This document shows positions 11,922-22,737 of a stretch of DNA of 64,000 nt, one piece after another (the stretch's first letter is position 1; each line of letters opens with the position of its first letter). Position numbers and translations under genes: made by a program. Origin of the DNA: Dichetophora obliterata (Eukaryota; Arthropoda; Insecta; Diptera; Sciomyzidae); the NCBI GenBank assembly GCA_963920525.1, contig OY986438.1, positions 79,182,677 through 79,246,676 of the forward strand. The letters are read 5' to 3'. The notes below the pieces were generated by a model. The model worked only from the letters and a program-made list of their open reading frames with translations, searched no databases and was not told where the DNA came from.

Positions 11922-13491
11922 ATGAACAATTTGGTTCAACTTAGAGGTCGTCTCAAGGGTTCAATTACGAGAGCTTTAGCCTTTGCCGAACGCCCTGCAG
12001 ACGATTGTACATACGAACAAGTTCTTGCGAGGCTTGAAAGATTAGACGAGGTATGGCAGCAGTCTAACTGTTTCGTTAATGATATGTACAAGTTTAAAAC
12101 CTCGGCTGATTATGTCGATCCCGATAGTGATTTTGCTTCGTATGAGGAGAAATTTTTGTCAGCACGTGGTAGTCTTTTTGCATTGAAGAGTTTTCTTGCT
12201 CCAGAACACAAAAATGGTAATAACAATGATGTCTTTTCACAACTAGCTTCTCAGCAGGCATCATTTTTAAAGCAGTTTTCCTCTGTTACGAATTCACCAA
12301 CTGTATTTAGAGAAATCGATTTAATAAAAATCAATAGTCAACCTTTCTCAGGGCAGTACAAGGATTGGCTTTCTTTTCGAGATCTTTTTGTCAGTTCGAT
12401 TGATTCGAAGTCTCTTTGTTGAGAGACGAGGCAGCAAATATTGTGAAGCATATGCCAATTACGGACGCTGCGTACAACACCGCCTGGTCACAGCTCGTTG
12501 ATCGGTTTGATCGACCAAGGCATATTGTAAACTCGTTTATTGAGATATTTATGTCCCTGCCTTCGGTGACCACTGAAAATTCGAACCTGCTTAGGAAAAT
12601 CTCCGATGGTGCAAATGAAATAGTAAGAAGAATGGATGCAATAAATCATCGCGAGTGGGACTGCTGGTTAATTCATTTGCTGGTAGCAAAGGTTGACCCT
12701 GAAACCCGTCGTCGTTGGGTACAGGACAGCAAAGACAACACTTTTCCACAGTTATCAGATTTTTTGTTTTTTTGGATACTCGATGTGAGGAATTAGAGTT
12801 AAGGCAACGTTATCAAACCCCTAAGAATCAGGGTGCTTCCAAACCTAACCAAACATTTTCTCGTTCGTTGGTTTCTCATAACGGAACCAATCAAATGTGC
12901 AGCCGGTGTAATGCAGCTGATCACATTATTAGTAAATGTTCTATATTTTTGTCATTGTCAACTGATGAACGTCGTTTGTTTGTAAAAAGCAAATCTCTAT
13001 GCTTTAACTGTTTAAGAGCAGGCCACACTTCATATTCATGTTCTTCTAAATTTCGCTGTAGGGAATGTCGTCGGCGCCATCATACTCTCGTACATATACC
13101 ACAATCTGTTGCTACTGAACCGACTTCTCCGCTGACGTCAACACTTCCTTCGGCTGTTTCTGTTACTCCTGGCACATCCTGGTCTACCGTCGCTCATACC
13201 GCTCGTCCAGCCTTTTCTCAGCTGGAACATTCTGGCACGGCACAGACTCTCATCGGCCATCAGGGCAGCATATCTCTTTTGCCTACAGCACTAGTTGAAG
13301 TTCGTAATTCTGAAGGTCAATTCATAACATGCCGAGTGCTGCTTGACTGCGCATCGGAACTATCGTACATCTCGGAGCGCTGTGCTCATCGCCTTGGGTT
13401 CTCACGCTCACCTTCTCGAATTGTTGTTACTGGAATTTCATCTGTAAAGGCTGAAACTACGCGTGGCTGTTTTACTATTTCTATAAAATGA
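11922..13491 (+). pseudogene. BEL gag and aspartic protease, frameshifted
   Basis: The likely start is the Met at 11922 (MNNLVQLRGRLKG), 330 bases after the LTR. The capsid-like part continues to about 12795 through frame changes near 12420 and 12720. Zinc knuckles CSRCNAADHIISKC and CFNCLRAGHTSYSC are followed by CRECRRRHHTLVH, the arrangement typical of BEL Gag. The protease lies at about 13270-13490 with VLLDCASELSYIS in the active-site position. A TGA at 13489 interrupts the frame, which resumes in register into the RT. Confidence 0.85.
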
Positions 13492-15460
13492 CGGTTTTCT
13501 GAACATTCTTTAAATGCTTGTGTCCATGTTCTAAATATCATCACTTCATCGCTCCCAAGGTCAACGCTCAACAAAACATCAGCTGAATATTTGTGTGGAA
13601 AAGATCTTGCGGACCCATCGTATTACATATCATCTCCTATTGATATTTTATTAGGAATAAACCATGTATGGAACATCATTACATTTGACAAAATTTTTGA
13701 TGCGATCGGGAACCTCGTGGCTGTTTCTTCGATTTTTGGTTGGGTCATAACATCTGCAGCATCTACAGAGGAGCAAACAACATTGCCGTTTGTATCTACA
13801 GTGGATATTGATCGATCAATTCGAAGCTTCTGGGAGATTGAGGAAGCAAATTTCCCTCTGCCGACAGACCCACACAACGATTTCGTAGAACAACACTTTC
13901 TTAAAACATACTCTCGCCACGTTGATGGAAAATATATAGTTTCTCTTCCTTTTAAGGAACAAAATGTAATATTTTCAAATACTCTTCAAGGCGCACTCTC
14001 GCGATTCACTGCGAGAAATATGTTGACTTTATGCGCGAGTATATAAGATTGGGCCATATGCGAGAGCTTAATTGCGACGAAATCTCTGTCTCTGATGGTC
14101 ACTTATTTTATATGCCTCATCACCCTATACTTGGTCCAAAATTAAGAGTCGTTTTTGATGGATCGTTTCAGGGCACGTCGGGAGTGTCACTCAATAGCAC
14201 CTTACATATTGGACCTAGCATTCAGCGCAACTTATTTGCAGTTTGTTTACGATTTCGCCTTCATCGTTTTGTTTTCTCGGCAGATATTGTGAAGATGTTT
14301 CGCCAAATATGGGTGGCAGAAAAACATCGGAACTATAAGCGGATTGTCTGGAGAGAAACCCCTTCTGATCCTATTAAACACTATCAATTGTGTACGGTTA
14401 CATACGGAACTTCATGTGCACCCTTCTTGTCTATCAGAGTTCTTGAACAGTTAGCGCAGGACTACAAAAATTAACACCCTATTGCTTCAAAGATTTTTGA
14501 CAGAAAACTTTTACGTAGATGATGTGTTAACTGGAGCGCCTACCGAGGTTGAGCTAATTCAAAAGCGGGATGATCTCGTCAAGTTGTTGAAACGTGCTGG
14601 CCTTGAACTTCGGAAGTGGGTATCGAATAATGACTCCATAACTTCAAAATTAAGCGATCTACCAGAAACAATTGCCTGAAAGTTGTCCGAAAATGAAACA
14701 ACAAGGGTCCCAGGTATATATTGGAAACCAAATGAGGATAATCTAGCTTACAAGGTTTGCCTTCAGCGATCGTTCCACTCTAGCAAGCGACAAGTTCTTT
14801 CAGACGTCTCTCGAATTTTTGACCCTTTAGGATTTCTTGCACCGGTAGTAATACAATTTAAAATTCTTTTTCAACAATTATGGTTGCACAATTTGAGCTT
14901 GGCCGCTTCCCTTAAATATGGCCAAGTTGTGGCTTAAGTTTCGAAATGACATTAAAAACATTGAAAGGTTATCTTTGCCACGATTTATTTACAACTCCGT
15001 CGATACTATTGAACTTCATGGATTCTCCGATGCATTCATTAAAGCATACGCTGCTGTAGTCTACTGTCGGTGTAGGGATGAGAAGGGCGAGTTTCAGGTT
15101 AACTTGGTAGCAGCCAAGACGCGCGTGGCTCCTTTAAAGCAGTTATCGTTGCCTCGCTTGGAGCTTTGTGGCGCCGTTTTGTTGACCCGGCTGATGAGTT
15201 CTATTAAAGAAAACCTACTGCATAAATCTGTCATTATTAAGGCTTAGTGCGATTCTACAATTGTCCTTTCTTGGCTTTCTCAACCTCCCGTTAAACTAAA
15301 AACATTTGTGGCAAACCGAACTGCAGAAATTCTCGATACACTTCCGAGAAATATATAGAATTATGTTGCGTCAAAGGCAAACCCTGCGACTGTGCATCTC
15401 GAGGCCTGTTGGTGCAAGACTTACTAAAATTTGATCTTTGGTGGAAAGGTCCAGCTTAGC
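13492..15460 (+). pseudogene. BEL reverse transcriptase and RNase H, frameshifted
   Basis: RT motifs in order are YMPHHPILGPKLRVVFDGS (14112-14168), FSADIVKMFRQIWV (about 14274), TYGTSCAPFLSIRVL and the catalytic FYVDDVLTGA at about 14508. A frameshift falls near 14475 and an in-frame TGA at 14677. RNase H follows at 14918-15247 (HGFSDAFIKAYAAVVY, then PLKQLSLPRLELCGA, a hallmark of BEL/Pao). It ends in a TAG at 15245, after which CDSTIVLSWL continues in register. Sequence decays to about 15460. Confidence 0.85.
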
Positions 15461-15561
15461 TCCATAATGATGAGCTGTACTATTCTACAATAAGCAAGAG
15501 TAATAATTTTAATACTGTTTCAGATTCAGAGTACACAACTGAAGTTAAATCCACAATCAAT

Positions 15562-16204
15562 ATGTTCACCTCTGAAGAAAAGAATAAGGATGCCATTATG
15601 TGGGGAATTGACAGAAAGTCATCATTGAGGAGGTTATTAAGGGTCATGGCATACGTGCTACGTTTTGTGAAAATATTTCATCCTAAAAATAGAAGACAAC
15701 TAGCTGGTGGCTTAACCTTTGAAGAAATTAATGTCGCACGAGTTATACTTTTCCGATATGCGCAAAACAACTTTGATGACGATCGAGCTAATCTTCAAAA
15801 TGAAACCGAATTAAGTCGCAACTCAAAATTACTGAAACTTTCTCCTTTTTTGGACAATGATGGAATTATTCGAGTAGGAGGCCCCATTTGCAATTCGCAG
15901 CTAGATGCAGCTGCATTAGCAACATGTTCAAAACATGTATCAAGGGTTTTGGCGAAAATGGCACCAAGAATATCTAACATCGTTACAACAACGGCCTAAA
16001 TGGCAAACGCCGCAACCAAACGTTGATGTGGGCAACATAGTAGTCGTCAAGGAAAACAACACCGCACCAGCAAACTGGTTAATGGCAAAAATCATTGAAA
16101 CATATTCTGGCGATGGCGGTCTAGTTCGAGCTGTGAGACTTCGAACAACATATGGAGAGATGACGCGTCCAATTACAAAAATAGCTGTGCTACCTTTCTT
16201 ATGA
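15562..16204 (+). pseudogene. BEL integrase with its catalytic core deleted
   Basis: The N-terminal side (15562-15910) ends at LDNDGIIRVGGPICNSQLD, which normally leads into the HHCC zinc domain. The next recognisable residues, in another frame from 15935, are YQGFWRKWHQEYLTSLQQRPKW and the C-terminal DVGNIVVVKENNTAPANWLM...GLVRAVRLRT. This tail normally follows the DDE core. The HHCC motif and all three catalytic acidic residues are missing, so a deletion with a junction near 15900-15935 removed the core. Confidence 0.85.
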
Positions 16205-16229
16205 AACGTTGTTTCATGGCCGCCCGGGA

Positions 16230-16975
16230 TGTTTGTGAACAGTTTTTCACAAGATCAATATAAAGAAGATCACGCCTTAAGTGCGCAGAAATGGCAATCT
16301 ACTGCGCAGGTCTACGTCATAAGTGAAAATACATCCAAACAAAAAAAATCACATAAACAACAAACGAAACTAAGCAAATGAATCTGATTGGCTAATTGGA
16401 AAACAAACGAAATACACACAAAGAAACAGTCAAACTGCTCTCAAAATAAATCGAACAACATAGCTATTTTTTGTGAAGGGGTCAACACGGAAGTTAACAC
16501 CCCAATAAGATATAAAATTTTTATCAAAGATAGTAATGAAAAATATAAAATTTTTTCTTTGCAAGCGTTGTTTTTTGATTTAAAATTATTTCTTTTAAAA
16601 AAACCAAGATTTTATAAAAAAATGAGGAGATTTTTAAATCGATAACTCCTATTAAAAATTTTTTACTACGTTTTTTTCAGTCAGTTTGACTCTCTTTTCT
16701 CTTGCACTTCTGACGTCAAATGTACGTGCTCACAAAGAGAGCGGACATGCACAAGGCGGAATCTTGAATATATAATTCTTGAGTTTTTCATACAACCCTC
16801 GTCTTACTTCAAAACTAGTTTGAGCGAGACTGAGCTACTAAGATCAGTTATAATAAAAAAATGTAAATCAATGTATGTATACGCGTTTTAACTGTCGAAG
16901 AGAAAATATTAAATTCTTAATATAATTAAAGCAAGCATTACACTGGGGTAGAGATTTTATTTTAATTAATCATCA
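16230..16975 (+). repeat. 3' LTR of the BEL element
   Basis: 746 bp, TGTTTGTGAACAG to ...ATCATCA. Its last 190 bp (from about 16788) align with the left LTR from 11405 onward with few mismatches. A small frame at 16388-16645 is noncoding LTR sequence in my view. The CTCAT duplication follows at 16976-16980. Confidence 0.85.
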
Positions 16976-16980
16976 CTCAT

Positions 16981-17303
16981 TAAATATCTTTTTAAATCTA
17001 TGCATAGATATTTCTTCAAATATGTTATCATTATTCGCTAGCGCTAATTTATTTAAATGCTCATGCTCTGTATAAGATAACAATTCAAAATAAATATGAA
17101 CTCTGATAATGTCTTATGATGTATATAATGTCTATCATGCAACATTATTTTAAATTCATAGATGTCACAATTCTGGCCTTTCTTAATTTCTTTCATATAA
17201 TCAAATTTTAACTTTTTTGCTCCTCTTGTATCAGATATTGATGTACACTCCCATATATGAAGATTATCAGTCTTCACTGGCGATGTGTCCCGGGGTATTT
17301 CTT
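16981..17303 (-). pseudogene. gypsy A: RNase H-integrase linker
   Basis: Minus-strand sequence between the RNase H and the integrase of gypsy element A, cut at 16981 by the BEL insertion. A 74-codon frame (17277-17053) with IWECTSISDTRGAKKLKFDYMKEIKKGQ is part of the pol polyprotein by position. I recognise no domain in it. Confidence 0.5.
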
Positions 17304-18370
17304 TTATTGTATCACTTTCATACTACCTTGTTTGAATATGATGTCAAAACCATAATCCATTAAATCTATCCTTATTCTGGTTAATCTAGAAGATGGGTCT
17401 TTATGAGTACATAAACTAACTAGTGGCCTATGGTCTGTATACACTTTAAATCTTCTACCATACAAATATGGTCTAAAACTATTTATTCCCAATGAATTGC
17501 TAATAATTCTTTTTCAAATACTGCTTTATTTAGCTCATGTTTGTTAAGTGATTTGCTTGCACATGCTATGGGTCTATCATTACTATTTTCTCCCTGAGAA
17601 AGTACAGCTCTTAGCGCATAATTTGAAGCGCCTGTCGTCAATAGAAAAGGTTTTGAAAAATCTGGGTAACTTAATATGGGTGGTGACATCAGTTTCTGTT
17701 TTAAAATTTCAAAAGCATTCTGGCAACTTTGTGACCAACTAAAAATTACTTTTTTATTTAATAATTGATTGAACGGTTTTGCTATGTCAGATTACGTTTA
17801 CGTTTGCAGATATTGGATAATTTTTGATTACATCAAATTTGCTAGGGTACGTAGTTACACCTTGATCAGTTCTCAAGTGTCCAAGATGGACTTCTGGTAT
17901 TAGAAAATTGCATTTACCTGGATTCAAATTTAAATTATATTTACGTAATCCTTTAAAAAATTCTATCAAATTTTTATTATGTTCCTTTAAACTTGAACCA
18001 GAAACTATTATATCATCAACATATAAAAATGCTTAAGATTGTAAAGCACTAAGTGAGAGTGAAAGCAATCTCTGACAACTGTTCGTTGAAATTTTAAATC
18101 CAAAAGGTAAACGTTTGAAGTGGAAATGCCCAGAATCTGTTCAAAAAGCTGTGAATGGTCTTGACTTTGGATGTAACGGAATTCGATGAAATGAACTTTT
18201 CATATCTAAGTTGAAAAATATTTTGCTTTGCCTAACTTGTCAAGAACTTCTTCTTGAACTAGGCTTAATGGGAATTTGTCATCCACAACTTTTTTGTTAA
18301 AATCTATAGTCAACTACTAGCCTCTATTTCTTCTCTTCACCTGTACTCTTCTTCGGAACTATATATTAAC
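17304..18370 (-). pseudogene. gypsy A: reverse transcriptase and RNase H, frameshifted
   Basis: Reading down the minus strand, the catalytic FLYVDDIIVS is near 18009-18038. LNLNPGKCNFLIPEVHLGHL (about 17940-17870) is the RT thumb. The RNase H runs 17689-17304 with PDFSKPFLLTTGASNYALRAVLSQ, KELLAIHW and GRRFKVYTDHRPLVSL. The first RNase H Asp is replaced (LTTGASNY where LxTDASxx is usual), while YTDHRPL keeps the later Asp. There are several frame changes. Confidence 0.85.
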
Positions 18371-18557
18371 AGTGGTGAATTATAAATAAAAAGTAAAAAA
18401 AAAATGTTGATTTTATATGACAAATTCTAAATGTTTGATAGTTTAAATCATACTTGATTTTAAATACAAATTCTAGTTTTTTGATAGTTCAAATCATATA
18501 AAATCAACATAATAAATAACAAGGTCATTTAGAAAAAACTTTAGTAAAAAAAAATTT

Positions 18558-18906
18558 TAACAATAAGCTTTTATTTGAAAAAGACATGAACTAAAAAGAA
18601 AAAAATAATTTTAAGTGACATTTGTCATATACATATGTATATAGTAGGTATATTCTAGGTGCAGAAGAACCTCTCTCTTGGTTACGCATCATCATAGTAT
18701 AAGCGTACATAAATTGGTAAGTTCTAAGGACTTATATAAATTTAGAATTTTTCAAATACATTTATATTTAAAAGCTTAAGGCACTGATATTGTGTAGTAA
18801 ACCTGTATAATAGATCGCAGTTTATATACATGTAAGCTTACTAAAAGATTCAATGCCCCTGATAATGTGTAGTATACCTGTATAACGAACGGATCGCGGA
18901 CATCGG
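18558..18906 (-). repeat. Dispersed repeat 'R', copy 1
   Basis: This roughly 350-bp block, lying between the RT and gag parts of gypsy element A, matches the reverse complement of about 51.85-52.2 kb at high identity. It includes GCAGAAGAACC-CTCTCTTGGTTAC and ACTAAAAGATTCA-TGCC. It is noncoding. Two internal units repeat the motif TAATGTGTAGTA-ACCTGTATAA. Just upstream, 18400-18520 contains a separate small inverted repeat around TTGATTTTATATGA/TCATATAAAATCAA. Confidence 0.75.
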
Positions 18907-18939
18907 TCGCGGACTTAGCTACATTAATAATTAAATATT

Positions 18940-19175
18940 CTTTCTTTTGTTTCAGTTTATTACGTAAGAATTCCCAAGTCTCCTGATAGCGGGGGTTATT
19001 TAGTTTCCCTGATTGTTATTTCTATTATTGATACCCTAAGAATGGTTATTATTTCCCCTACTATTATTACCTCTAAAAGTATTATTATGCACCCGTCTGT
19101 TATTGTTATAACTGTTATTTGTATTATTGTTTCTATTATTACCGTACCCTCTATTGTTATTGTTATAATAGCTGC
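18940..19175 (-). pseudogene. gypsy A: end of gag, Asn-rich
   Basis: The minus strand gives REC followed by an Asn-rich tail (YYNNNNRGYGNNRNNN and so on), consistent with the end of a nucleocapsid after its last zinc ligand. The rest of gag lies beyond the 2-kb insertion, at about 21.16-21.8 kb and above. On the + strand it appears as repeated TATTATTGTTAT. Confidence 0.6.
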
Positions 19176-19391
19176 ATTCCCGTGGTCGTTGATCTAGAGC
19201 GCGGCTCTATTTTATTCACAAAACAAAAACAAAAAATAAAACCAGCTCGATTTCTAGCTCTGTTTCTGATCTTTAAATGCTGCCAAGTTTCAAGTATCAA
19301 ATTGAACATAGTTGGCAAATCTCAAAGAAGTAAAATATAAGAAAGCGGTGTAATAGCAGAAAAGTATGTTATTTTCTATATTGGTGTTGGT

Positions 19392-19647
19392 CATTGGCGT
19401 CGGAAGCGGGGGGGCAAGGTGGGCAGTTGCCCCCCACTTTTTTAGCTAGATAAACAATTTAAAAGGAAAAGTTATTCAAAATATCAGTTTTTTTACAACG
19501 ATAATATTTTTGTATTATATATTTTCCTCTTCTTTCTCTCTTCTTCATGTTTCATGTGAAGAAATTTTGGTGAACTTTTTTTGCATCACCATTTGTACTG
19601 CCTCCCCATTTGTACTGCCCCCCCAGATGAAATTCGCTTCCGACGCG
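19392..19647. repeat. 256-bp inverted-repeat element with 12-bp target duplication
   Basis: The ends are GCGTCGGAAGCG and CGCTTCCGACGC, next to G-run/C-run segments (GGGGGGGCAAGGTGGGC; CCCCCCCAG). ATTGGTGTTGGT occurs directly before (19380-19391) and after (19648-19659). Twelve bases is longer than most DNA-transposon duplications, so the class is unclear. The interior is noncoding. Confidence 0.65.
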
Positions 19648-19764
19648 ATTGGTGTTGGTTCACACAAATACACTAACAATCACAAAGGGCATTGGGTTGT
19701 ATCGTAAAAGAAGGCCCAAACTGCTAAAGTTTGTTCTTATGCAAAAATTTCAGATCGCTCGCAA

Positions 19765-20340
19765 TTGGCTTATAAGTTATAGGCATCCAACGTTGGAAAA
19801 AGTGGAATAAAAATTTAGCTGTTTTTTAAGTTTTCCAACTAAACTAAACTTTATGGGTATCAAAAGAGAGATAATACAAGTATCTATTTAACAAGATATC
19901 AAACATAAAAATACATGCATTAGAGATACAATTTTTTTTTTTTACTTAAAACCGCGAGGTTTTTCCAAATTTAATAAAAATTACTTAATGTAGTAATAGG
20001 AGGCCTTCGGCGGCTGCTTAGGGATTACAAACTCCAGTAAGTACAACACAGGCTTCGCTATCTACAGTACTTCTGGATGTAGATATCTTTTTAATAATTA
20101 TATTTTTAATGTATTGCTTTCGTAAAATTAACCACTAGTTTTTCAGACAAATTCTTATTATAAAAATAATTATATCTTAAAAAGTAATGCATGGAATTTT
20201 ATGTTTCACACCTCGTTGAATATATACGCGCAGTACCTTTGTTTTAATACCCATAAAGCTTAGTTTTTTTGAAAAACTAGAAAACAGCAAGATTTTTAGG
20301 TAATTTTTCTAAATTTGAAGGCCTATAATTTCTAAACTTT
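19765..20340. repeat. Fold-back element with about 100-bp arms
   Basis: The arms 19765-19870 and 20240-20340 are imperfect inverted copies. The best block pairs CTAAACTTTATGGGTATCAAA with TTTTAATACCCATAAAGCTTAG, and GTTATAGGCATCCAAC pairs with the ATAGGCCTTCAAA segment farther out. The middle is AT-rich and includes the GC-rich piece GGAGGCCTTCGGCGGCTGC. No coding potential is seen. Confidence 0.6.
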
Positions 20341-20686
20341 AACTTTAATTACAAAATTAATAAGGTTACTTTTTTAAATTCTTATTTTTTGGGTGTTTGT
20401 TGAGTAGAAATCAGAAAAATTTAACAAACAGGTACTAAATTTGATTCACTATGCTGAAAACAAAAGCGCCCCAAAAATGTTTTAAGCTGTGAAAAATGAC
20501 TGCGCCCCTGAAGCAGTGTTTGTGTGTTGACAGATGTGGTTTGATCACACTCGCACAAAGTCAACTTGGTTTAATTTGCATTTTTAAACCATTTTTAATT
20601 AGAAATATATACATTTCTAATACAAATAAGATAAAAAAATATAAAGCACTTTTGTAAAAATAAATCAAACCGTATGGACATATTTA

Positions 20687-20755
20687 CCTGTGGAACAAAA
20701 GCGCATTGTTTTTAACTTTTCGGGAACTTTTACAATTCTTAACCGCACAACTCAT
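20687..20755 (-). CDS. THAP zinc-finger first exon (partial gene)
   Basis: From an ATG at 20755 the minus strand reads MSCAVKNCKSSRKVKNNALLFHR, the first half of a THAP C2CH DNA-binding domain: Cys-x4-Cys, then a basic stretch and the FHR that usually precedes F-P. Immediately after FHR comes CAG|GTAAAT, a consensus splice donor, with a stop 1 codon into the intron. Phase and place fit a THAP coding exon 1. The second Cys-x2-His pair must lie in a later exon, which I could not find. It could belong to a THAP-type transposase or to a captured host THAP gene. Confidence 0.55.
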
Positions 20756-21159
20756 GTTGCATTTATTTTTGTGATTTTTTTCTTTGATTTTGTTGCTTTT
20801 TAAGCAGTGAAAAATGCTTAAAATTAAATTATTTTCAACTATTTTGCTGAGGAGTCTTTCCATCAGATGCCAGGGTTTCTCAGAAATGTCAAAAAACACT
20901 CTCTTTCTCGCTCGCACAATTTACGAATGGTGCGACAGCTCACGTACAGTGTATGTGTTAACAACATCATTTCCTTATATTTTACTTCTTTGGCAAATTT
21001 TAATAACTATTCATTTTCTTATTTTGTCGTATCACCGCTCAATGGGCGTTTTGGTATTGCTGTTTTCTTTTGTTATTGTTCAAACAGCTGTTTCAAGACT
21101 GTGGTGACAAATTGTTATAAAGTTGAACTAACGTTGTTTTACTAGTGCCACGGGAATGC

Positions 21160-22440
21160 AGTTAATGCCCTGCTACATGATTGCTATTACTGCCTTGATT
21201 ATAATTATGGTTATAATTTTTATTACCAAAATTTCTACTAGGAATACTATTCTGCCTACTTCGATTTAAACTTTCTCTACCTTTTTGGAACCTATTAAAA
21301 TGCGTAATCGTACTGTTATTTGTCGTATCTACTTCTGTAGCAACTCTGATTGCATCACCTAATGTTGTTGGCCGAGCTGCTAAAACAACTGACTTAAAAG
21401 GTTCAACTAAACCATTTTTGTTATATCTTCGTTAAATCATGTCGTAACGTTGAAGCTGTCTTTTTTGTTCTATATGTGTTTTGCAGTATGTTTTTAAATG
21501 TTTCTAATGTCTCAGGTTTTGTTTCACTCAATATTCGGTTTTTTACTTTTTCTGCTAATTTGGTAGCTAATATGAACTTAATTAGTGTTTTCTTTGTTTA
21601 GTGTCATGATAAAATTCAATTAACCCTATAAAATTATTTAACTCACAAAAATCTCGTTGTTACTCAGGAACTAATTTAGAAACTGTAACTAAATCAAATG
21701 AAACCATTTTGGTTTCTAATTCTTTTTCTTTTGGTCTTAATGAATTTTTAATTTTTTCTGTAATTGCATCAAAATCATTAACGCCTTCATTTGATACTCG
21801 TAGTTTTATAGCGCATTCTTTTCTGGAAAAAATTCTGCATTTTTTCTGAACTCTTCAAGAGTTCTACATTTTTCCCGTTCTTTTCTAAAAAAAATTGTTG
21901 ACCTGAAAATAAATCGTGTTCTTTTCTCGAAAATTCTGATCGCAAAAGTATAACAAATGTAGAATTTTCTGACTTGTAAAATTCAGCGGTTCTGCATTCT
22001 GCTCTCTGCTAATACCAACATAAAAAAAAATAATTTTGACAGTAATATTATATGCTGTGACAATTGTGAGAAGCAAAATGTTCCAATTTTGAAAAAAATT
22101 TTAAATTTAATCCAAAACAATTTTGATTAAAGTGTTTACTTTTAATAAAACTTAACAGCTCGATGAATATTTGTAAAAAATTCCATGCAGTCGGTACTAT
22201 ACATAACCTCAATCGTAAATACATCGGAATTCAAAACAACAGTGCAGCCAATATCAAATGAAAAAAATGTTGCATTTTTCCGTTCTTTTCTCAGCTCAAA
22301 AGAAGTCAACATTCTGCAAATTCAGGTTAGAATGTAAAAAATTCTGCATTCTGTGAGGTCAGAATTTTTTTCAGAAAAGAATTCGCTATTAGTCTTTCTA
22401 TGTCTTCTAAATTCTTTATTATACAGTCACTCGTATATGT
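21160..22440 (-). pseudogene. gypsy A: main part of gag
   Basis: Minus-strand segments read MVSFDLVTVSKLVPE, FCELNNFIGLIEFYHDT, AARPTTLGDAIRVATEVDTT and then FGNKNYNHNYNQGSNSN, separated by stops and frame changes. The capsid-like helices and Asn/Gly/Ser-rich tail fit a gypsy Gag. The upstream portion (21.8-22.4 kb) contains short repeats of GCATTCTGC and TTCTTTTCT and is poorly preserved. Confidence 0.6.
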
Positions 22441-22512
22441 TCTATTAGGATTTTTTTTTTAATTTACTCAATAACTGTTTAATGTATTCTATTTCCATTT
22501 ATTTATATAATT

Positions 22513-22737
22513 TTATTGACAAGTAATTTTTGTTTCCTTTATACTGAATCTTTTTTTGCCAATTATTCTTTTGCATTTTGTACATTCAAAACATTTTATA
22601 TGGATACTTTCAGTTTTGTAAGTTATGTATGTTACCTTTCCTATATCAATAATTTTACATTTACACTTTGAGCAGATTTTATTAAACAATATCCCAAAAC
22701 ATCCTTGATAGTAACAAATGGTTGCAAATTCTGTCAT
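22513..22737 (-). CDS. Small LIM-like zinc-finger protein, 74 aa
   Basis: The intact frame from Met 22737 to a stop at 22513 contains C-x2-C, then 19 residues, then HIKCFECTKC (H-x2-C-x2-C-x2-C), then 17 residues and a further Cys before the C-terminal Gln. This is the spacing of a LIM domain through the first finger and most of the second; the very last ligand is missing at the stop. The CFECTKC and later KRF match the family pattern. It sits between the 5' leader and gag of gypsy element A on the same strand. LIM domains mediate protein contacts and are not a normal part of retrotransposons. It may be a captured gene piece or a chance retention. Expression is unknown. Confidence 0.5.
   Translation of the reverse strand: MTEFATICYYQGCFGILFNKICSKCKCKIIDIGKVTYITYKTESIHIKCFECTKCKRIIGKKRFSIKETKITCQ

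Larger units (their letters stand above)
11385..16975 (+). mobile_element. BEL/Pao LTR retrotransposon, inserted in gypsy element A
   Basis: The element is defined by LTRs at 11385-11589 and 16230-16975 and a CTCAT duplication. It has a primer-binding site TGGTCCTTCGTGAAGCC just inside the left LTR, as is usual for BEL elements, and CATGGCCGCCCGGGA just before the right LTR. Coding order is gag with zinc knuckles, protease, RT, RNase H and integrase. All are frameshifted, and the integrase core has been deleted. The insertion splits the integrase of the older minus-strand gypsy element, so it is younger than that element. Confidence 0.9.
19175..21159. mobile_element. 2-kb insertion in gypsy gag with 14-bp inverted ends and a THAP exon
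   Basis: The sequence CTGCATTCCCGTGG at 19175-19188 is the exact reverse complement of CCACGGGAATGCAG at about 21146-21159. The gag coding of gypsy element A stops at one side and resumes at the other. The insert contains a THAP-type first exon on the minus strand, a 256-bp element with a 12-bp duplication, and a large fold-back repeat. A THAP domain inside an inverted-repeat element suggests a P-element-like or other THAP-transposase transposon. No catalytic domain is recognisable and I found no clean target duplication, so this class is inference. Confidence 0.5.
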
